A DNA stretch of 64,000 bases from NCBI GenBank assembly GCA_033439265.1, contig JAVTVX010000001.1, positions 14,278,608 to 14,342,607 of the forward strand. The letters are read 5' to 3'. The first letter of the stretch is position 1; each line of letters begins with the position of its first letter. Positions 10,298 through 21,616 of this stretch are shown here, in pieces. Under the pieces are notes generated by a model. The model was given only the letters and a program-made list of their open reading frames with translations, did not search any database and was not told the origin of the DNA. The DNA comes from Dillenia suffruticosa. Taxonomy: Eukaryota > Streptophyta > Magnoliopsida > Dilleniales > Dilleniaceae. The translations under genes were made by a program, and so were the position numbers.

Positions 10298-11266
10298 TGG
10301 TGGGTTGTCAAACAACAAAAAATAAAATTACCTACTTCACTAAGACGAGTCTAGGGTGAGCAGAGTCGAATCCACAGGGAACGGTAGATTTATCTCTTTC
10401 AAGAAAAATGAAAATATGGGGGGTTTGAGAGATGATCTAAATCTAACAAAAATAAATAAATTAACTAAAATAAAACAACTAAATAATGCCAATTAAAAGA
10501 ATGGATATCAATGAGAGAAAACCTAGCCAAAGGAGTTATTTCCATCTTGATGTATTTGATTGATCATCGATACAAAAATTACTCGATATTATGCGAATAA
10601 ATTGGTTATAGCCGCTAAATATCACGAATCGACCAATCTCTCCTTACTTTTTCGGCAATCAAAATACCATCGTTAATTACTTCTCTAATCGAAAGACAAC
10701 CCAAGAGACTCTCGTTGGATTTAATGTTCCGACAGCATTACGATATAGAGAGAGCCAATTCTAATCAGTAAATTCCAATCTGGATTTATTTAAATTAGAT
10801 TATCTAATCTTTTGACATAAATCCTACCGCTTGCGAAGTCATAAAATTATGTCAATTACCACTCTATTAAAAACACAAATCTTGCTATTTTTAAATGGTT
10901 GTAGATTATTCTAGGGTTATTAAACATAGCACTCTATTTAACAATCCCAAAACAATCATAAACACTAAGCATAGAGATTAAATAAATATCCACAAATATC
11001 AAGCAAATAAGATCATTTATATCTCACAATCATCATTCATCAAGATTTCAATAATCCTTTGACTAGAAAAATCAATTAAAAACAAAACATGAAAAGAAAA
11101 CTCACAAAAATAAATAAAAAAATAGAAAGAAAATGTTAAGTTACATTGCTTCTCGGCTGCTTCCTTTTCTTCCCAGCAAATGTGTGTTTTTCCAAGCCAA
11201 GAAACAAGTTTCCATGTGCTACTGGCTGCCTCTCAACCTCCTGGACGTGGTGGCTGCTGCCCCCTT
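10298..11266 (-). repeat. 3' LTR (partial) of the nested Gypsy element
   Basis: About 970 bp matching 13939-14905 of the full LTR at roughly 96-97% by eye. It has the true outer end (TGGTGGGTTGTC on the plus strand) but lacks the first 500 or so bases of the LTR, which are replaced by the inverted LTR piece beginning at 11284. Confidence 0.88.
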
Positions 11267-11859
11267 TGGGGCTGTACGGTTGTCAGTAGCACATGGAAAC
11301 TTGTTTCTTGGCTTGGAAAAACACACATTTACTGGGAAGAAAAGGAAGCAGCCGAGAAGCAATGTAACTTAACATTTTCTTTCTATTTTTTTTATTTATT
11401 TTTGTGAGTTTTCTTTTCATATTTTGTTTTTAATTGATTTTTCTAGTCAAACGATTATTGAAACCTTGATGAATGATGATTGTGAGATCTAAATGATCTT
11501 ATTTGCTTGATATTTGTGGGTATTTATTTAATCTCTATGCATAGTGTTTATAATTGTTTTGGAATTGTTAAATAGAGCGCTATGTTTAATAACTCTAGAA
11601 TAATCTACAACCATTTAAAAATAGCAAGGTTTTTTTTTTTTTATGGAGTGGTAATTGACATAATTTTATGACCTCGCAAGCGGTAGGATTTATGTCAGGA
11701 GATTAGATAATCTAATTTAAATAAATCCAGGTTGGAATTTATTGATTAGAATTGGGTCTCTCTAGATCGTAATACTGTCGAAACATTAAATCCAACGAGA
11801 GTCTCTTGGGTTGTCTTTCGATTAGGGAAGTAATTAACGATGGTATTTTGATTGCCGAA
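10651..11859. repeat. Large inverted repeat made from LTR sequence (arms about 575 bp)
   Basis: The left arm 10651-11224 and right arm 11284-11859 are reverse complements at about 97% identity, separated by a 59-bp spacer. The spacer contains more LTR sequence plus a small palindrome GCCCC-CTTT-GGGGC. A transcript across this region would fold into a hairpin of more than 500 bp. Confidence 0.92.
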
Positions 11860-12162
11860 GTCCAATCTCAATTTCAGCCTCAACAAACTTTGGATCAAGG
11901 TACGTCTCTAGAAGAGATTGTTAAAAATTTGGCTAACAGCACTCAATTGTTTCAACAGGGAACCCAACGGTTACAACAGGAAAATCAACGATTTCAACTA
12001 GAGACAAGAACCATCATCCAAAACTTGAAAAATCAGGTGTCGCAACTGGCAACGACCATAAGTCGAATGGAGAAAAATAATGGGAAGTTAACCTCTCAAG
12101 TAGAGATCGACCTAAGAGAAAACGTGAGTGTTATGGTGGTCAAGAATGAAAGGAAATTATAG
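11860..12162 (+). pseudogene. Gypsy gag/protease-linker fragment
   Basis: The plus-strand frame encodes VQSQFQPQQTLDQGTSLEEI, then LANSTQLFQQGTQRLQQENQ and LKNQVSQLATTISRMEK. This Gln-rich coiled-coil stretch with QNLKNQVSQLA is the conserved block after the zinc knuckle of plant Athila/Tat gag proteins. The upstream Met at 11806 lies in LTR sequence and is not a real start. The fragment continues exactly where the minus-strand gag at 13379-13792 stops (both share VQSQF), which shows that the two halves were once contiguous. A stop at 12160 ends the frame. Confidence 0.8.
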
Positions 12163-12640
12163 GACAACTCATCGACAACTGAAGGAGATAAAGAGGCCGA
12201 ACAAACCAAAGTATCAATATTAAATGAACCGGCCACGAAGGTAAGTGAGGAACCGAACAACTCAAATTTGAAACTAACTATCTCTCCTCGTTTTCCTGGT
12301 AGGTTAGCATATTCCGAGGAACAAGATGATGAAAAGGAGATGGACTTCATTGTTCACGACTCTTTTGTGCAAAATAAATTGGATTTTTGATTTGAGGAGA
12401 GTTTTATAAATAATTTTGCACAATGGGATAAATTTTTTCAAAACAAACTCCCATATCGAAAGCAATTTATGGTAGGCCAAAAAGTCCTTTATTTCATTTC
12501 AAGATTGAAATTCATGCCAAACAAGTTGAAGTCAAAATGGACTGGACCGGTTTTTGAACGAGGTTGAAACGAGGAGCTAATGTCGAGCCAAAGACATGAA
12601 ACAAAGGCGTTTATTGGGAGACAACCTAATATTTTCTTTA
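12163..12640 (+). pseudogene. Gypsy protease-linker remnant joined to integrase C-terminus
   Basis: No long frame remains. Around 12280-12360 a stretch encoding ISPRFPGRLAYSEEQDDEKEMDF resembles the linker before protease. From about 12445 the words RKQFMVGQKVLYF and LKSKWTGP match the integrase C-terminal GPF/Y region, and near 12600-12630 KAFIGRQPN resembles the end of pol in this clade. Everything between (protease, RT, RNase H, integrase core) has been deleted. Confidence 0.65.
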
Positions 12641-13378
12641 TGATTTATTTATTTTTATTTTTATTTTTATTTTTATTTTTGTTTATTTATTATCATTTAT
12701 GTTAGCTTGATTTATGATTGATTTAAAAAAAAATAAAAATACAGAAGTACTCCTTGCTTAAGGCGTGCCCACGCCTTAAGCCAAATCCATTCTGCCCACA
12801 CAGATCACATGGACAGCTTTGCTCCTTGCTTATGGCGTGCCCATGCCCTAAGTGAATTCCATTTCTGCCAAAGGAGCATACATTTCACTGCATGACCAGA
12901 AACACTCTTTATTTAGAGCGTGCCCACGTCCTAATCACACATCACTTCTGAAAAAAAAAAAACAAAAAAAAAAGAGAGAGAGAGAGATGGAGGCGAATTT
13001 TACTTCTATTTTAACACTTACATTTTATTTTTTTTAGGGTTTCTCTCTCTACCTTGCTGCCTCAATAATGGACCGAAATACTTGATAATTACGGCGTGCC
13101 CACATCATAGCCCCTTTTTTTTTTCGAGTTCATTGAAATTGTTTTTCCATTCTCCACTCTACCCTAGGGGAGTATTATTCTCACATTTCTCTTTTATTTC
13201 TTTGTTCTTTGTTCTTTTATTTTATTTCATTTATTTATACATTTTTTTATCTCTCTTAACTTGAGCATACATTGAGGACAATGTATGATTTAGGTGTGGG
13301 GGGATGTTAGGTGTTTTTCTCTTTGTTTTGGTTTTTGACACTATATTAGTTTTTTTTATTAGTTTAAATTTTGTTTCT
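12641..13378 (+). other. Gypsy 3' non-coding region with palindromic repeats and purine tract
   Basis: After an AT-rich stretch, a near-perfect palindrome built on CTTAAGGCGTG/CACGCCTTAAG occurs at 12757-12780. Decayed versions with the core GCGTGCCCA recur near 12834, 12919 and 13094. At about 13262-13305 the sequence TTGAGCATACATTGAGGACA and GGTGTGGGGGG resembles the conserved pre-LTR segment of Athila/Tat elements and a polypurine tract, in plus orientation. There is no LTR after it; the sequence instead runs into the minus-strand gag. Confidence 0.65.
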
Positions 13379-13792
13379 TCAAAAATGAAAAAAAATTGAA
13401 AAAAATTGAGATTGGACTTGTGGTTGTTGTTGGAATCCTTGTTGCCAATTTCCATAATTGAAATTTGGGTGATCACTCCATCCTGGGTTGTAGGGGTTCG
13501 AATATGGATCATCATAAAGAATGGGACACTTATCAGTTGGATGATCTATCTCTGAACAAATTCCACAAGTTTGTACCAGTTGTGTTTTTCCTACAATAAA
13601 ATTACGCATGAGAGAAGTTAGTTCTTTCAATTCTTGATGAAGGGAAAAATCACTTACCTCATTGACTGTTTTTGGAACATCTTGCCATATTCCAAATTGT
13701 CGGGACATCTCAATATTAGGAAAATCACTGCAAAATGTGTGTTCATTATAATCAGGAAATAACAACTCCCTCAAAGTCTTTTGACTGGCCAT
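13379..13792 (-). pseudogene. Athila/Tat-type gag, internally shortened
   Basis: This 137-codon frame starts MASQKTLRELLFPDYNEHTF, a typical gag N-terminus of this clade, but soon reaches the C-terminal part LKELTSLMRNF followed by a zinc-knuckle block CGICSEIDHPTDKCP and DDPYSNPYNPGW. The central capsid region expected in a full gag (several hundred residues) is missing. The frame is broken near 13400, where sequence changes to the inverted 3' non-coding region; the last genuine residues are VQSQF. It lies 120 bp after the primer site, which supports the start choice. Confidence 0.8.
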
Positions 13793-13913
13793 ATCCGAGT
13801 GTTTAAAATCCTTCTCTTCTATGTTGTTGACAAATTTCCAATAAGTTCACTGCAAATATTAGTCCCAAAAATAAAAAGGAAACAAAACTTAAAGAAATAA
13901 ATCACTTAACAGC

Positions 13914-13933
13914 GTTCCCCAGCAACGGCGCCA
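13914..13933 (-). other. tRNA-Asp-type primer-binding site
   Basis: On the minus strand TGGCGCCGTTGCTGGGGAAC lies five bases inside the LTR edge. It is close to the complement of the plant tRNA-Asp 3' end, the usual primer of Athila/Tat Gypsy elements. Confidence 0.85.
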
Positions 13934-13938
13934 AAATT

Positions 13939-15419
13939 TGGTGGGTCGTCAAACAACAAAAAATAAAATTACCTACTTCACTAAGACGAGTCTAGGGTGA
14001 GCAGGGTTGAATCCACAGAGAACGGTAGATTTATCTCTTTCAAGGAAAATGAAAATATGGGGGGTTTGAGAGATGATCTAAATCAAACAAAAATAAATAA
14101 ATTAACTAAAATAAAACAACTAAATAATGTCAATTAAAAGAATGGATATCAATGAGAGAAAACCTAGCCAAAGGAGTTATTTCCATCTTGATGTATTTGA
14201 TTGATTATTGATACAAAAATTACTCGATATTATGCGAATAAATTGGTTATAGCCGCTAAGTATCACGAAGCGACCAATCTCTCATTACTTTTTCGGTAAT
14301 CAAGATACCATCGTTAATTACTTCCCTAATCGAAAGACAACCCAAGAGACCCTTGTTGGATTTAATGTTCCGACAACATTACGATCTAGAGAGATCCAAT
14401 TCTAATCAGTAAATTCCAATCTGGATTTATTTAAATTAGATTATCTAATCTCTTGACATAAATCCTACCGCTTGCAAGACCATAAAATTATGTCAATTAC
14501 CACTCCATTAAAAACACACAAACCTTGCTATTTTTAAATGGTTGTAGATTATTCTAGAGTTATTAAACATAGCGCTCTATTTAACAATCCCAAAACAATC
14601 ATAAACACTAAGTATAGAGATTAAATAAATACCCACAAATATCAAACAAATAAGATCATTTAGATCTCACAATCATCATTCATCAATGTTTCAATAATCC
14701 TTTGACTAGAAAAATCAATTAAAAACAAAACATGAAAAGAAAACTCACAAAAATAAATAAAAAAAATAGAAAAAAAATATTAAGTTACATTGCTTCTCGA
14801 CTGCTTCCTTTTCTTCCTAGCAAATGTGTGTTTTTCCAAGCCAAGAAACAAGTTTCCATGTGCTACTGGCTGCCTCTCAACCTCCTGGACGTGGTGGCTG
14901 CTGCCTCCCCCAAAAGTTTGAAACACTCCTATATATATATGAGTAGTAAACCCTAAAATTCCTTCCTTATTCAAATTGGTTTTTAAGAAGGAATAAAATT
15001 CTCTAAAAGATAATATTTTAAAATTTTAAAATAAAAGAAAAGTTCCTAAAAACATGAAATTTACATTTTCAAAAATTTTTTTTCCTAAATATTAGGAATG
15101 GAATAAAAATCTTCAATATTTCCAATTCCATCCGAACTTCCTCTTGAATATACAATTGGGAAAGGAAATTTTACTGCAGTAAACCTTCAAAACCTCTTGC
15201 TTGCCTCTTGAAATCCACGTGCCCACGTGCTAATGAAAGAGTATTGCTGTCCAATTTTCCATACTTTACAAAATTACTCCAATTTAGCTCATTTCTCTTC
15301 ATTTTCCATAATAAGTCTCATCCTAAATCAAATGTCACAAAACATAAATATTAGTGTAATATTTATTCAAAAATAATACAAAATTAATCGCAAATATTAC
15401 ACTTATTTAACCCCTATCA
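13939..15419 (-). repeat. 5' LTR of the nested Gypsy element
   Basis: The full 1481-bp LTR, TG...CA. Bases 13939-14905 repeat 10298-11266. The remaining 500 bp (to 15419) are the start of U3 and occur only once in the window. The repeat is followed by the target duplication AGATG. Confidence 0.9.
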
Positions 15420-16240
15420 AGATGTTTGGAGGATGCCCAGTAATTTTTTCTAGTCGAAAAATGCGAGAAAAACTGGCCGAAAATGAGTTTTCCAGCAACC
15501 GGGTCGAAAGACCCATTGCAGAACCCATCGGGCAAAGAAGATCCAACCTAGACCTGCTTGTGTGTGCATCTCACGTGTGCTGAGGCGCACCAGCAGGCAA
15601 CCCGCGGGTATGTGTACTTCATGCGCAAGTTCTTGGTTCGGTTTGGACCTTGACCCGGACCGACCCGTGTACCGACACGATCTGGTCGGACCCCGACCCC
15701 TTGACCAGTCAGTCTGGTCAAACATTAACACATTGACCAACTCGGTCACCGACCTTGGCGACACGGCTCAGCGCAAGAAGGCGCGTGACCTGGGCACCGC
15801 GACGGGGCACTCGTGAACCGAGCCGTGCCAGGCACGTGGCGGCGCGTGTGATGCGCGCCGTGCATCTGGCTCGTACGCCAGGCAGCTGTCAGCACGTGGA
15901 TGCACATGGCAGCGCGTGGAGACGTGCCACCGGTGTGTGGCGGCGCATGTGGGACCTAGTATCTCGTCTGGTTGTTTGAATTGAATTTTTTTCAATTTTT
16001 TGAAGGTCTTACCTCCATATTTATGACTTTTTTTGGGGGTTTTGTGTATTGAATCGAACTCCGAATGGTGAGATGCGATTCCGGATCGTGGTGTATGGTA
16101 TCCGTTGACTCATACGCTCAATTTGAGGTCTGTATTCGATTCACTTTGGACTTGTTGATTCGTAGGGCACACAAAATATGATAATAAGTATTACAAAGTC
16201 ACAAATGTTTCTTTTACTATATTGAGAACTGTCATATTAG
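15420..16240 (+). other. Copia-2 leader, part after the nested insertion
   Basis: GC-rich leader (about 15530-15960) followed by AT-rich sequence up to gag. It aligns with the Copia-1 leader (5760-6500, minus strand). For example, GAACTCCGAATGGTG and CATACGCTCAATTTG near 16050-16120 have counterparts near 5800-5870. The frames seen on both strands are by-products of GC richness. Confidence 0.7.
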
Positions 16241-17060
16241 ATTTTTACAAGGAGAGCAAACCGAATGATATGATCTGCAAGTTTTAGCACCAGTAGATTC
16301 GGTTTATTCTCGATGAGCAAAATCTATTCGAGATTTTAAGGTATGAGATGGTGGGCCCCAGGGAGGGCACCGCACGTTAGGATAGATGAGATAAGGAGGT
16401 CTATCGTGCGTAGAAGAAAAGAATTGCCAAGTTAGGGCAATCCTTATCAGTGGCATGCATGATAACTTGATCTTGTTCTACGAGCAATATCCTACGGATA
16501 TGTCAGTTAAGCTCAGCCTATAAGAGCATTGTGTTGCTCTCTTCGGCTTCTAGTGTGAGGATGCAGAAGAAAATGGTTAATCATACAATGATGCAATATT
16601 TGATTCAAATGTCAAGTATGATCACCGTGTTGAGGAATACGGACGAGTCAATTTCCGATGGTATTTAGATATTGGGTGTGTTCCAGTTTTTACTTGATTC
16701 ATAGGAAACTATGAAAACCTATCTCACGCGTGACGAGAGTATTCGTACTTTCGCTAATGTGAGCAAGTATTGTGGGCTCAGGGAGGAGCGCCTGGAGGCG
16801 AGTAGGCCGCACTTGAGTCATGCTTATTTAGAGGAGTCGAGTGAGAACTCTCGTAGCGACAAGCCAATAACATAAGCATGTGAAGAAAACTCGAGATCTA
16901 GACAATAAAAACTATCCAAGAAAACCGATAACAAGGTACAAAAGTGCAGGAAAAAGGAATTTAATAAGACCAGCGCAAAGTGCTACGTTGAGATAGATTT
17001 GGTCATTTTACTCGTGAGTGCGACGAGTAGAACGTAATGTCTTTTTTCTTTATGTGGTTT
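16241..17060 (+). pseudogene. Copia-2 gag remnant
   Basis: No long frame survives, but the nucleotide sequence follows Copia-1 gag: a GATGGTGGGCCCCAGGGAGG stretch near 16345, GAGCAATATCCTACGGAT near 16480, and a zinc-knuckle remnant near 16981-17030 (TGCTACGTTGAG ... GGTCATTTTACTCG ... GAGTGCGACGAG) that needs a frameshift to read as CYV...GHFTREC. Stops and indels are frequent. The start codon region is not recognisable. Confidence 0.7.
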
Positions 17061-18510
17061 GAGCTTTGTCTCATTTATGATGATACTCGTTGATTTCTTT
17101 CCATTGTGGATTATAAATTCTGGAGCCACTGGTCACGTAGCTCGAGACAGGAGCGTGTAAATAGCGTTCTACCGAGTGAATCCTCATGTTATGAGGATTT
17201 AAGTCAGGGACGGAGCATTTGTCATCATCAGAGGGACCGGCACTTGCTATGACTTTCTTCATGCTCCGAGCATTTGACGGAATTTGAATTTTGGTACCTT
17301 GTCTAAGATTACCTAGGATATGCAAGAAAATAATCTTTTTTTTAATACCACACACCCTTTTGATTTGTTCTGGTTTTAACCCATGATAGTTAGTATGCAC
17401 TAGGTGCTACTCTTTCTATTGGTTTCTTGTCATTCTTCTATTGCTTTTATATCTGATTGCATAGTTGATGATGTAAATGAGTGGCATAGTTGACTTTGAT
17501 ACACAGAGCAAGAGATGATGAATCGGTTAGCAGCGAGTGGTTTGTTGGACCCGTTAACCAGATTCGAGTTGCCCGTATATGAGTTTTATTTAGCCAGCAA
17601 AAAGACAAGAAAACTATTTGATAACGCAATGAGAGCTGGGACTCCATTGCAGTTGGTTCACTGTGATTTTTGTGGCCTTATGAGCATGAGAGCTAGAAAT
17701 GGAGCTGTGTACATTATGATGCTCATAGATGCTTACACGTATTTCGGTTCATCTAACTGATCTCGCTCAAGTCTGAAGTATCGGAATGCTTCAGGAGGTT
17801 TATTAACGAGATTGAGAATCAGTTAAATTTGAAAGTGAAGACTTTTAAAACTGATCGGGCGCGCGAGTATTCGTCTAAACTACATAGGGAGCTCTGTTTC
17901 GAGAAAAGTATTACGAGATTACTGATCATTCCTACTATTTCTTAATAGAACGGAGTAGCCGAGATAAGGAATATGACTTTGTTGGAAATTGTGAGGTCTA
18001 TGATAGCGTAGATCAATATGTCCGTCTCCTATTGGGGAGATGTTTTATTGACTGCAGCCTACGTTCTCAACTGTTTCTCATTAAAGTCCGCAGTCAGTAT
18101 GACATTTGTGCTCTGGACAGGGAAGTAGCCTAACCTTAGCCACTTGAGATTATGAGGTTGTTCCGTGATTTCTCGTATTCACTCAGTGAGTTAGGCCTGC
18201 GAGAAAATATGTATTTTTAGGCGAACAGACGGATGGTATTATAATCGAGATTGAGTCTCGTAATACCACATTCCTTGAGAATGATTTCCCTAAGAGAGGT
18301 GAAATCAATTTGGACCTTACTTTCTATGAGATGGATGAGACTAGTGGCTCGGGGAGCCCAACGGTGGGATATAAGAATCCACTACGGATCTTGATCTCAG
18401 TGGGGGCGATCCATCAAGAGGCAAAGATTTTTTCTCCTCGTAAGAACATCGAGAATGCGTACTTAAACGTCACTTCCCGATTGAGGGTGAGCCCCTTATT
18501 GTGATTCTTG
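17061..18510 (+). pseudogene. Copia-2 protease and integrase remnant
   Basis: A protease remnant is visible near 17100-17150 (WIINSGATGHVARD-like). Integrase remnants include ELPVYEFYLASKKTRK and GTPLQLVHCDFCGLMSMRAR (17560-17700), equivalent to CEFCLAGKATRK and LVHSDVYGPM in Copia-1. The DR-rich and NGVAE-like blocks near 17850-17990 carry a stop in place of the Gln of QNG. The C-terminal linker near 18310-18500 (LTFYEMDETSGSG) matches Copia-1 LTFYEMDEPSGSA. Confidence 0.8.
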
Positions 18511-20060
18511 AAGATGATGAGAAATCTAAAATGGTTCAAGAGGTTATCGAGGGTTCTGCGAAAGACCGTTTGTTGAAGGTCATAAATGAAGAGAACGAGT
18601 TGATGAGAATCAACGTGGTTTGGAACCTAGTTGATTTGCCTTAGGGTAAAAGACTATTGGGAACGAGTAAATTCTCAAAATCAAGAGAAAGGTCAACAGA
18701 TCGATGAAGAGGTATATAACCCATCTAGTAACCATGGGTTATACTTAAACTGAGAGGTAGACTATCGAGGAGTCGTAGTCTAATTTATCTCGATCCGTTT
18801 ATCTTTTAGTGATTGTCACGAACATAGATCTGGAGTCATGCCACATGGACGTAGAGACCGCTTTCCATAATATAAGTCTAGATGAGGCGATCTACAAGGA
18901 GCATCCATCTAGATTCGTTATAGTAGATCAGGTGGATAAAGTCTGTTGATTTTAGAAATCAACATACGATCTTAAGCCATCATCTAGACAGTGGTACCTG
19001 AGATTTCCCGAGAAAGTGATATCTTATGGTTTTGTAATGATCGAATAGGAACATTGTGTCTATCTGATACGTCCCGATAACTCTTTTACCATCATGTTCT
19101 CATATGTGGGTGACATTTCTGTTGGTCGGAAATAACAAAGAGTATCCAATGATCATTGTAACATGGTTATTGTTCATAGATGAGGTTTTATTTTATTCTC
19201 GGAATTTGAATCCAGAGGGATCGTTTGTGATTGGTGTTAACTCTTTAACAAGAGTTTTACATCAATAGATTCTTGAGCATTTCAAGATGAGCGATGACAA
19301 CCTAATATATACTCTATCGCTAAATGTGAAAACCTGATTCTTGACATATGTCCTAAAATTTATAGAAAAATAAGGGAGATTAGTAGAATCCCTTATTCCA
19401 GTGTCATGTGTAATCTAGTATATACGATGAGGCATGCCGTGTAATGTACAGTCTAATGTATGCGATGAGGCATACATGACCAGATGTTTAGTTTTGTAGT
19501 CGGTCTGGTGAGTAGGTATTAATCGAATCCTAGAAGGGATCACTGTAGAGCAATCTGAGATATCTCATGGGAACTGCGGAGCTCTCCATGTGTTACGGAG
19601 GTGATTTGTGTTTTTGTTGGGTATTCAGATGCCATCTGGGAGTAGCGATCTGAATGAACGCAAACTGATATTAGGTTTTATCTTCTTAGTGCAATAAGAA
19701 ACAAACTTGTATGCTCTATCTACGATAGAGACTGAGGTTGTGGTATGCTCAGTAGCAGTTTAGGAGAGCGTTTAACTCCAAAAATTTCTGGAAGATTTAG
19801 GAGTTGTAGCAGATAGTGGGAGGTCAGCGATGATTATTGTGATAATCAGACCGTCATTGCCAACAACTGAGACCCTAAGTGTTATAGTAAAACCAAATAC
19901 ATTGATACCGGAGACTACTCTGTCAGAGACACTACCTAGAAGGGTATTGTGATATTTAAGTACACCTTGATATACAGTATGGTAGCTGATTCCTTCAGAA
20001 AACCCATTGTGAGAGATTCCTTTGTAAGACAAGGAATCATTGGGTTTACTATACTTTGAC
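18511..20060 (+). pseudogene. Copia-2 reverse transcriptase and RNase H remnant
   Basis: The sequence aligns with Copia-1 3171-1708 but is broken by many stops. Recognisable pieces include a region equivalent to YQMDVKTAFLNG near 18840, the RT active-site area near 19080-19130 (YVGD in place of YVDD, with a frameshift), and RNase H pieces near 19620-20060 that end in DSFVRQGIIGFT-like sequence. The element cannot encode an active enzyme. Confidence 0.75.
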
Positions 20061-21164
20061 ATTTCTCATTATATATTGTTTTTTATGTTTACTGAAATAT
20101 ATGACATGCGTGCATCATCAGGTCACAAGTTATTTTTTTTGTACTTATTAATTGTCATATATTGTGATAAAAGATATGTCAGACAGGCGTGGTCGACTCT
20201 CTCACATGAGTGACCACCTTCGTCTCTAGGTGAATAAGGATGAGATGGTTTCTAATTGTAAAAGGCATTGAGAGTGGCCATACTAGAACATAAGTCTCCT
20301 AATATGTATTCGGATGAGATCATGTGCGATATGACCGACATGAAAATACCCACATCCATGTTACCTGTAATTAGTCAGATTTGAGATCTCAGATATCACC
20401 TGCGATTAGTAATATTGTATCTGAGATACTCTCTCTGAGATCTCTGGGAAAAGTTTTAAATGTAGACTGAGTCCCATACCTGCACAGTGTTAGAGAAATC
20501 TGACATATACCCTTTGAGAGATAGGGGAATAACACTGTAACACGTGTTTCATACCATGTATGACAGTGAGAGCTATTATTTGAGACGATAGTTTAATTAT
20601 GATCTCCGTTTCCATTGTGTGAGACCTGAGATCCATTGAGTGGGATCCCTTATATCCTTATTACTTTTGGCTGTTTTAGAAATTTTGGTTCAGTGTTGTT
20701 ATTTTATTCTATTTACTTATGAGCCGGAAGATAAATTATGGTCTAAGGAGTAGATTTCGAAAACTAGCTAAATTGAGACCAATAGATTCGAGTTTAGGAA
20801 AAGAAAAATCAATTGACATTATATCATTGTGTTGTATTCATAGATCGACCTGTTATATTAATCCATGTTGGGATTCAAACATAATAGTGAATACATAGTC
20901 GAGCAAATAATTGGGGACACTTTCGATGAGCAAAATGGCTCGATGGATGTAAATGCATTGAGTCGGGGTACAGCGAGTTATTTTTAAACTAATGATAATT
21001 CCTCGATCATCCTAACAGGTGTATCGAGAAGTCTTTCTATGTAGGTGTACTCGTTGGTCGCATGACACCCAATCCTGTATGAAAGTTCAGTAGGGTGATG
21101 TGATAGATCGCATGAGTTACGATCTAGTGATGGACGTGAAATACCCTCATGTGTAAGTGAGAGA
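20061..21164 (+). other. Copia-2 3' non-coding region with polypurine tract
   Basis: About 1.1 kb corresponding to Copia-1 548-1707. Matching words include GTCGACTCTCTCACA near 20190, GAGAGTGGCC near 20270 and ATATGACCGACATG near 20328. The purine tract AAGTGAGAGA lies at 21155-21164. No protein is supported. Confidence 0.75.
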
Positions 21165-21611
21165 TATTGAATTATTATGCCCAAGAGGGGCATTTTGATA
21201 ATTTAGGGATAATGGGGTAACTCCCATTATCCCATTTACCATCTCATTTACCACCTTATTAACCATCATAAAAGGGTAACTCCCCAATTAAGCCCAAGTG
21301 TGCCCACGTGAATGAGAGCTTCTTCTTCCTCAAGAGAAACACTAGGGTTTGAAGACATATCTCCCTTGAGAGAAAGAAAACACTATGAGTGTTGGAGTTT
21401 TTCGCATAGGAAAATCTCTCTCGTCAGAGGATTCACTAGACATGAGGCTTGAGGTGTCGTAGATTTGTGGTAGTGGTTCGATTGCGTGACCACCATCTGA
21501 TCGGCACTTTGTTCGAGGGACGTCGTGACTCCGTCGGATTTCCATTGAGGTATTTACCTAAAATTTCGAATTTATGTATTTACGTTTCCGTATGCACGAT
21601 TAAATCCAACA
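21165..21611 (+). repeat. 3' LTR of Copia-2
   Basis: A 447-bp LTR. The first dinucleotide has decayed from TG to TA; the end is AAATCCAACA. The palindrome at 21206-21233 has partly different bases from that in the 5' LTR but still pairs. The target duplication GTAAT follows. Confidence 0.93.
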
Positions 21612-21616
21612 GTAAT

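Larger units (their letters stand above)
10298..15419 (-). mobile_element. Rearranged Athila/Tat-type Gypsy element with inverted LTR repeat
   Basis: A 5-bp duplication AGATG (10293-10297 and 15420-15424) shows that this 5.1-kb unit integrated as one piece into Copia-2. On the minus strand it starts with a full 1481-bp LTR (15419 to 13939), a tRNA-Asp-type primer site and a short gag, and ends with the last part of an LTR (about 11266 to 10298). The middle is abnormal. A plus-strand LTR piece (11284-11859) is joined to gag, integrase C-terminus and 3' non-coding sequence, also on the plus strand, so the centre is inverted relative to the ends. Protease, RT, RNase H and most of integrase are missing. 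The element is therefore non-autonomous and may have been made by template switching during reverse transcription. Confidence 0.88.
9405..21611 (+). mobile_element. Old, decayed Ty1/Copia element (Copia-2) with nested Gypsy insertion
   Basis: The LTRs lie at 9405-9867 and 21165-21611, and a 5-bp duplication GTAAT (9400-9404 and 21612-21616) confirms the ends. An initiator-Met-like primer site (TAGTATCAGAGC, 9869-9880) follows the 5' LTR, and a purine tract AAGTGAGAGA (21155-21164) precedes the 3' LTR, so the strand is plus. The total of 12.2 kb includes the nested Gypsy element 10298-15419; without it the element is about 7.1 kb, matching Copia-1. Leader, gag, integrase, RT, RNase H and 3' non-coding region all align with Copia-1 by eye but are full of stops and indels. 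The two LTRs differ by roughly a tenth, so this insertion is far older than Copia-1. Confidence 0.94.
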
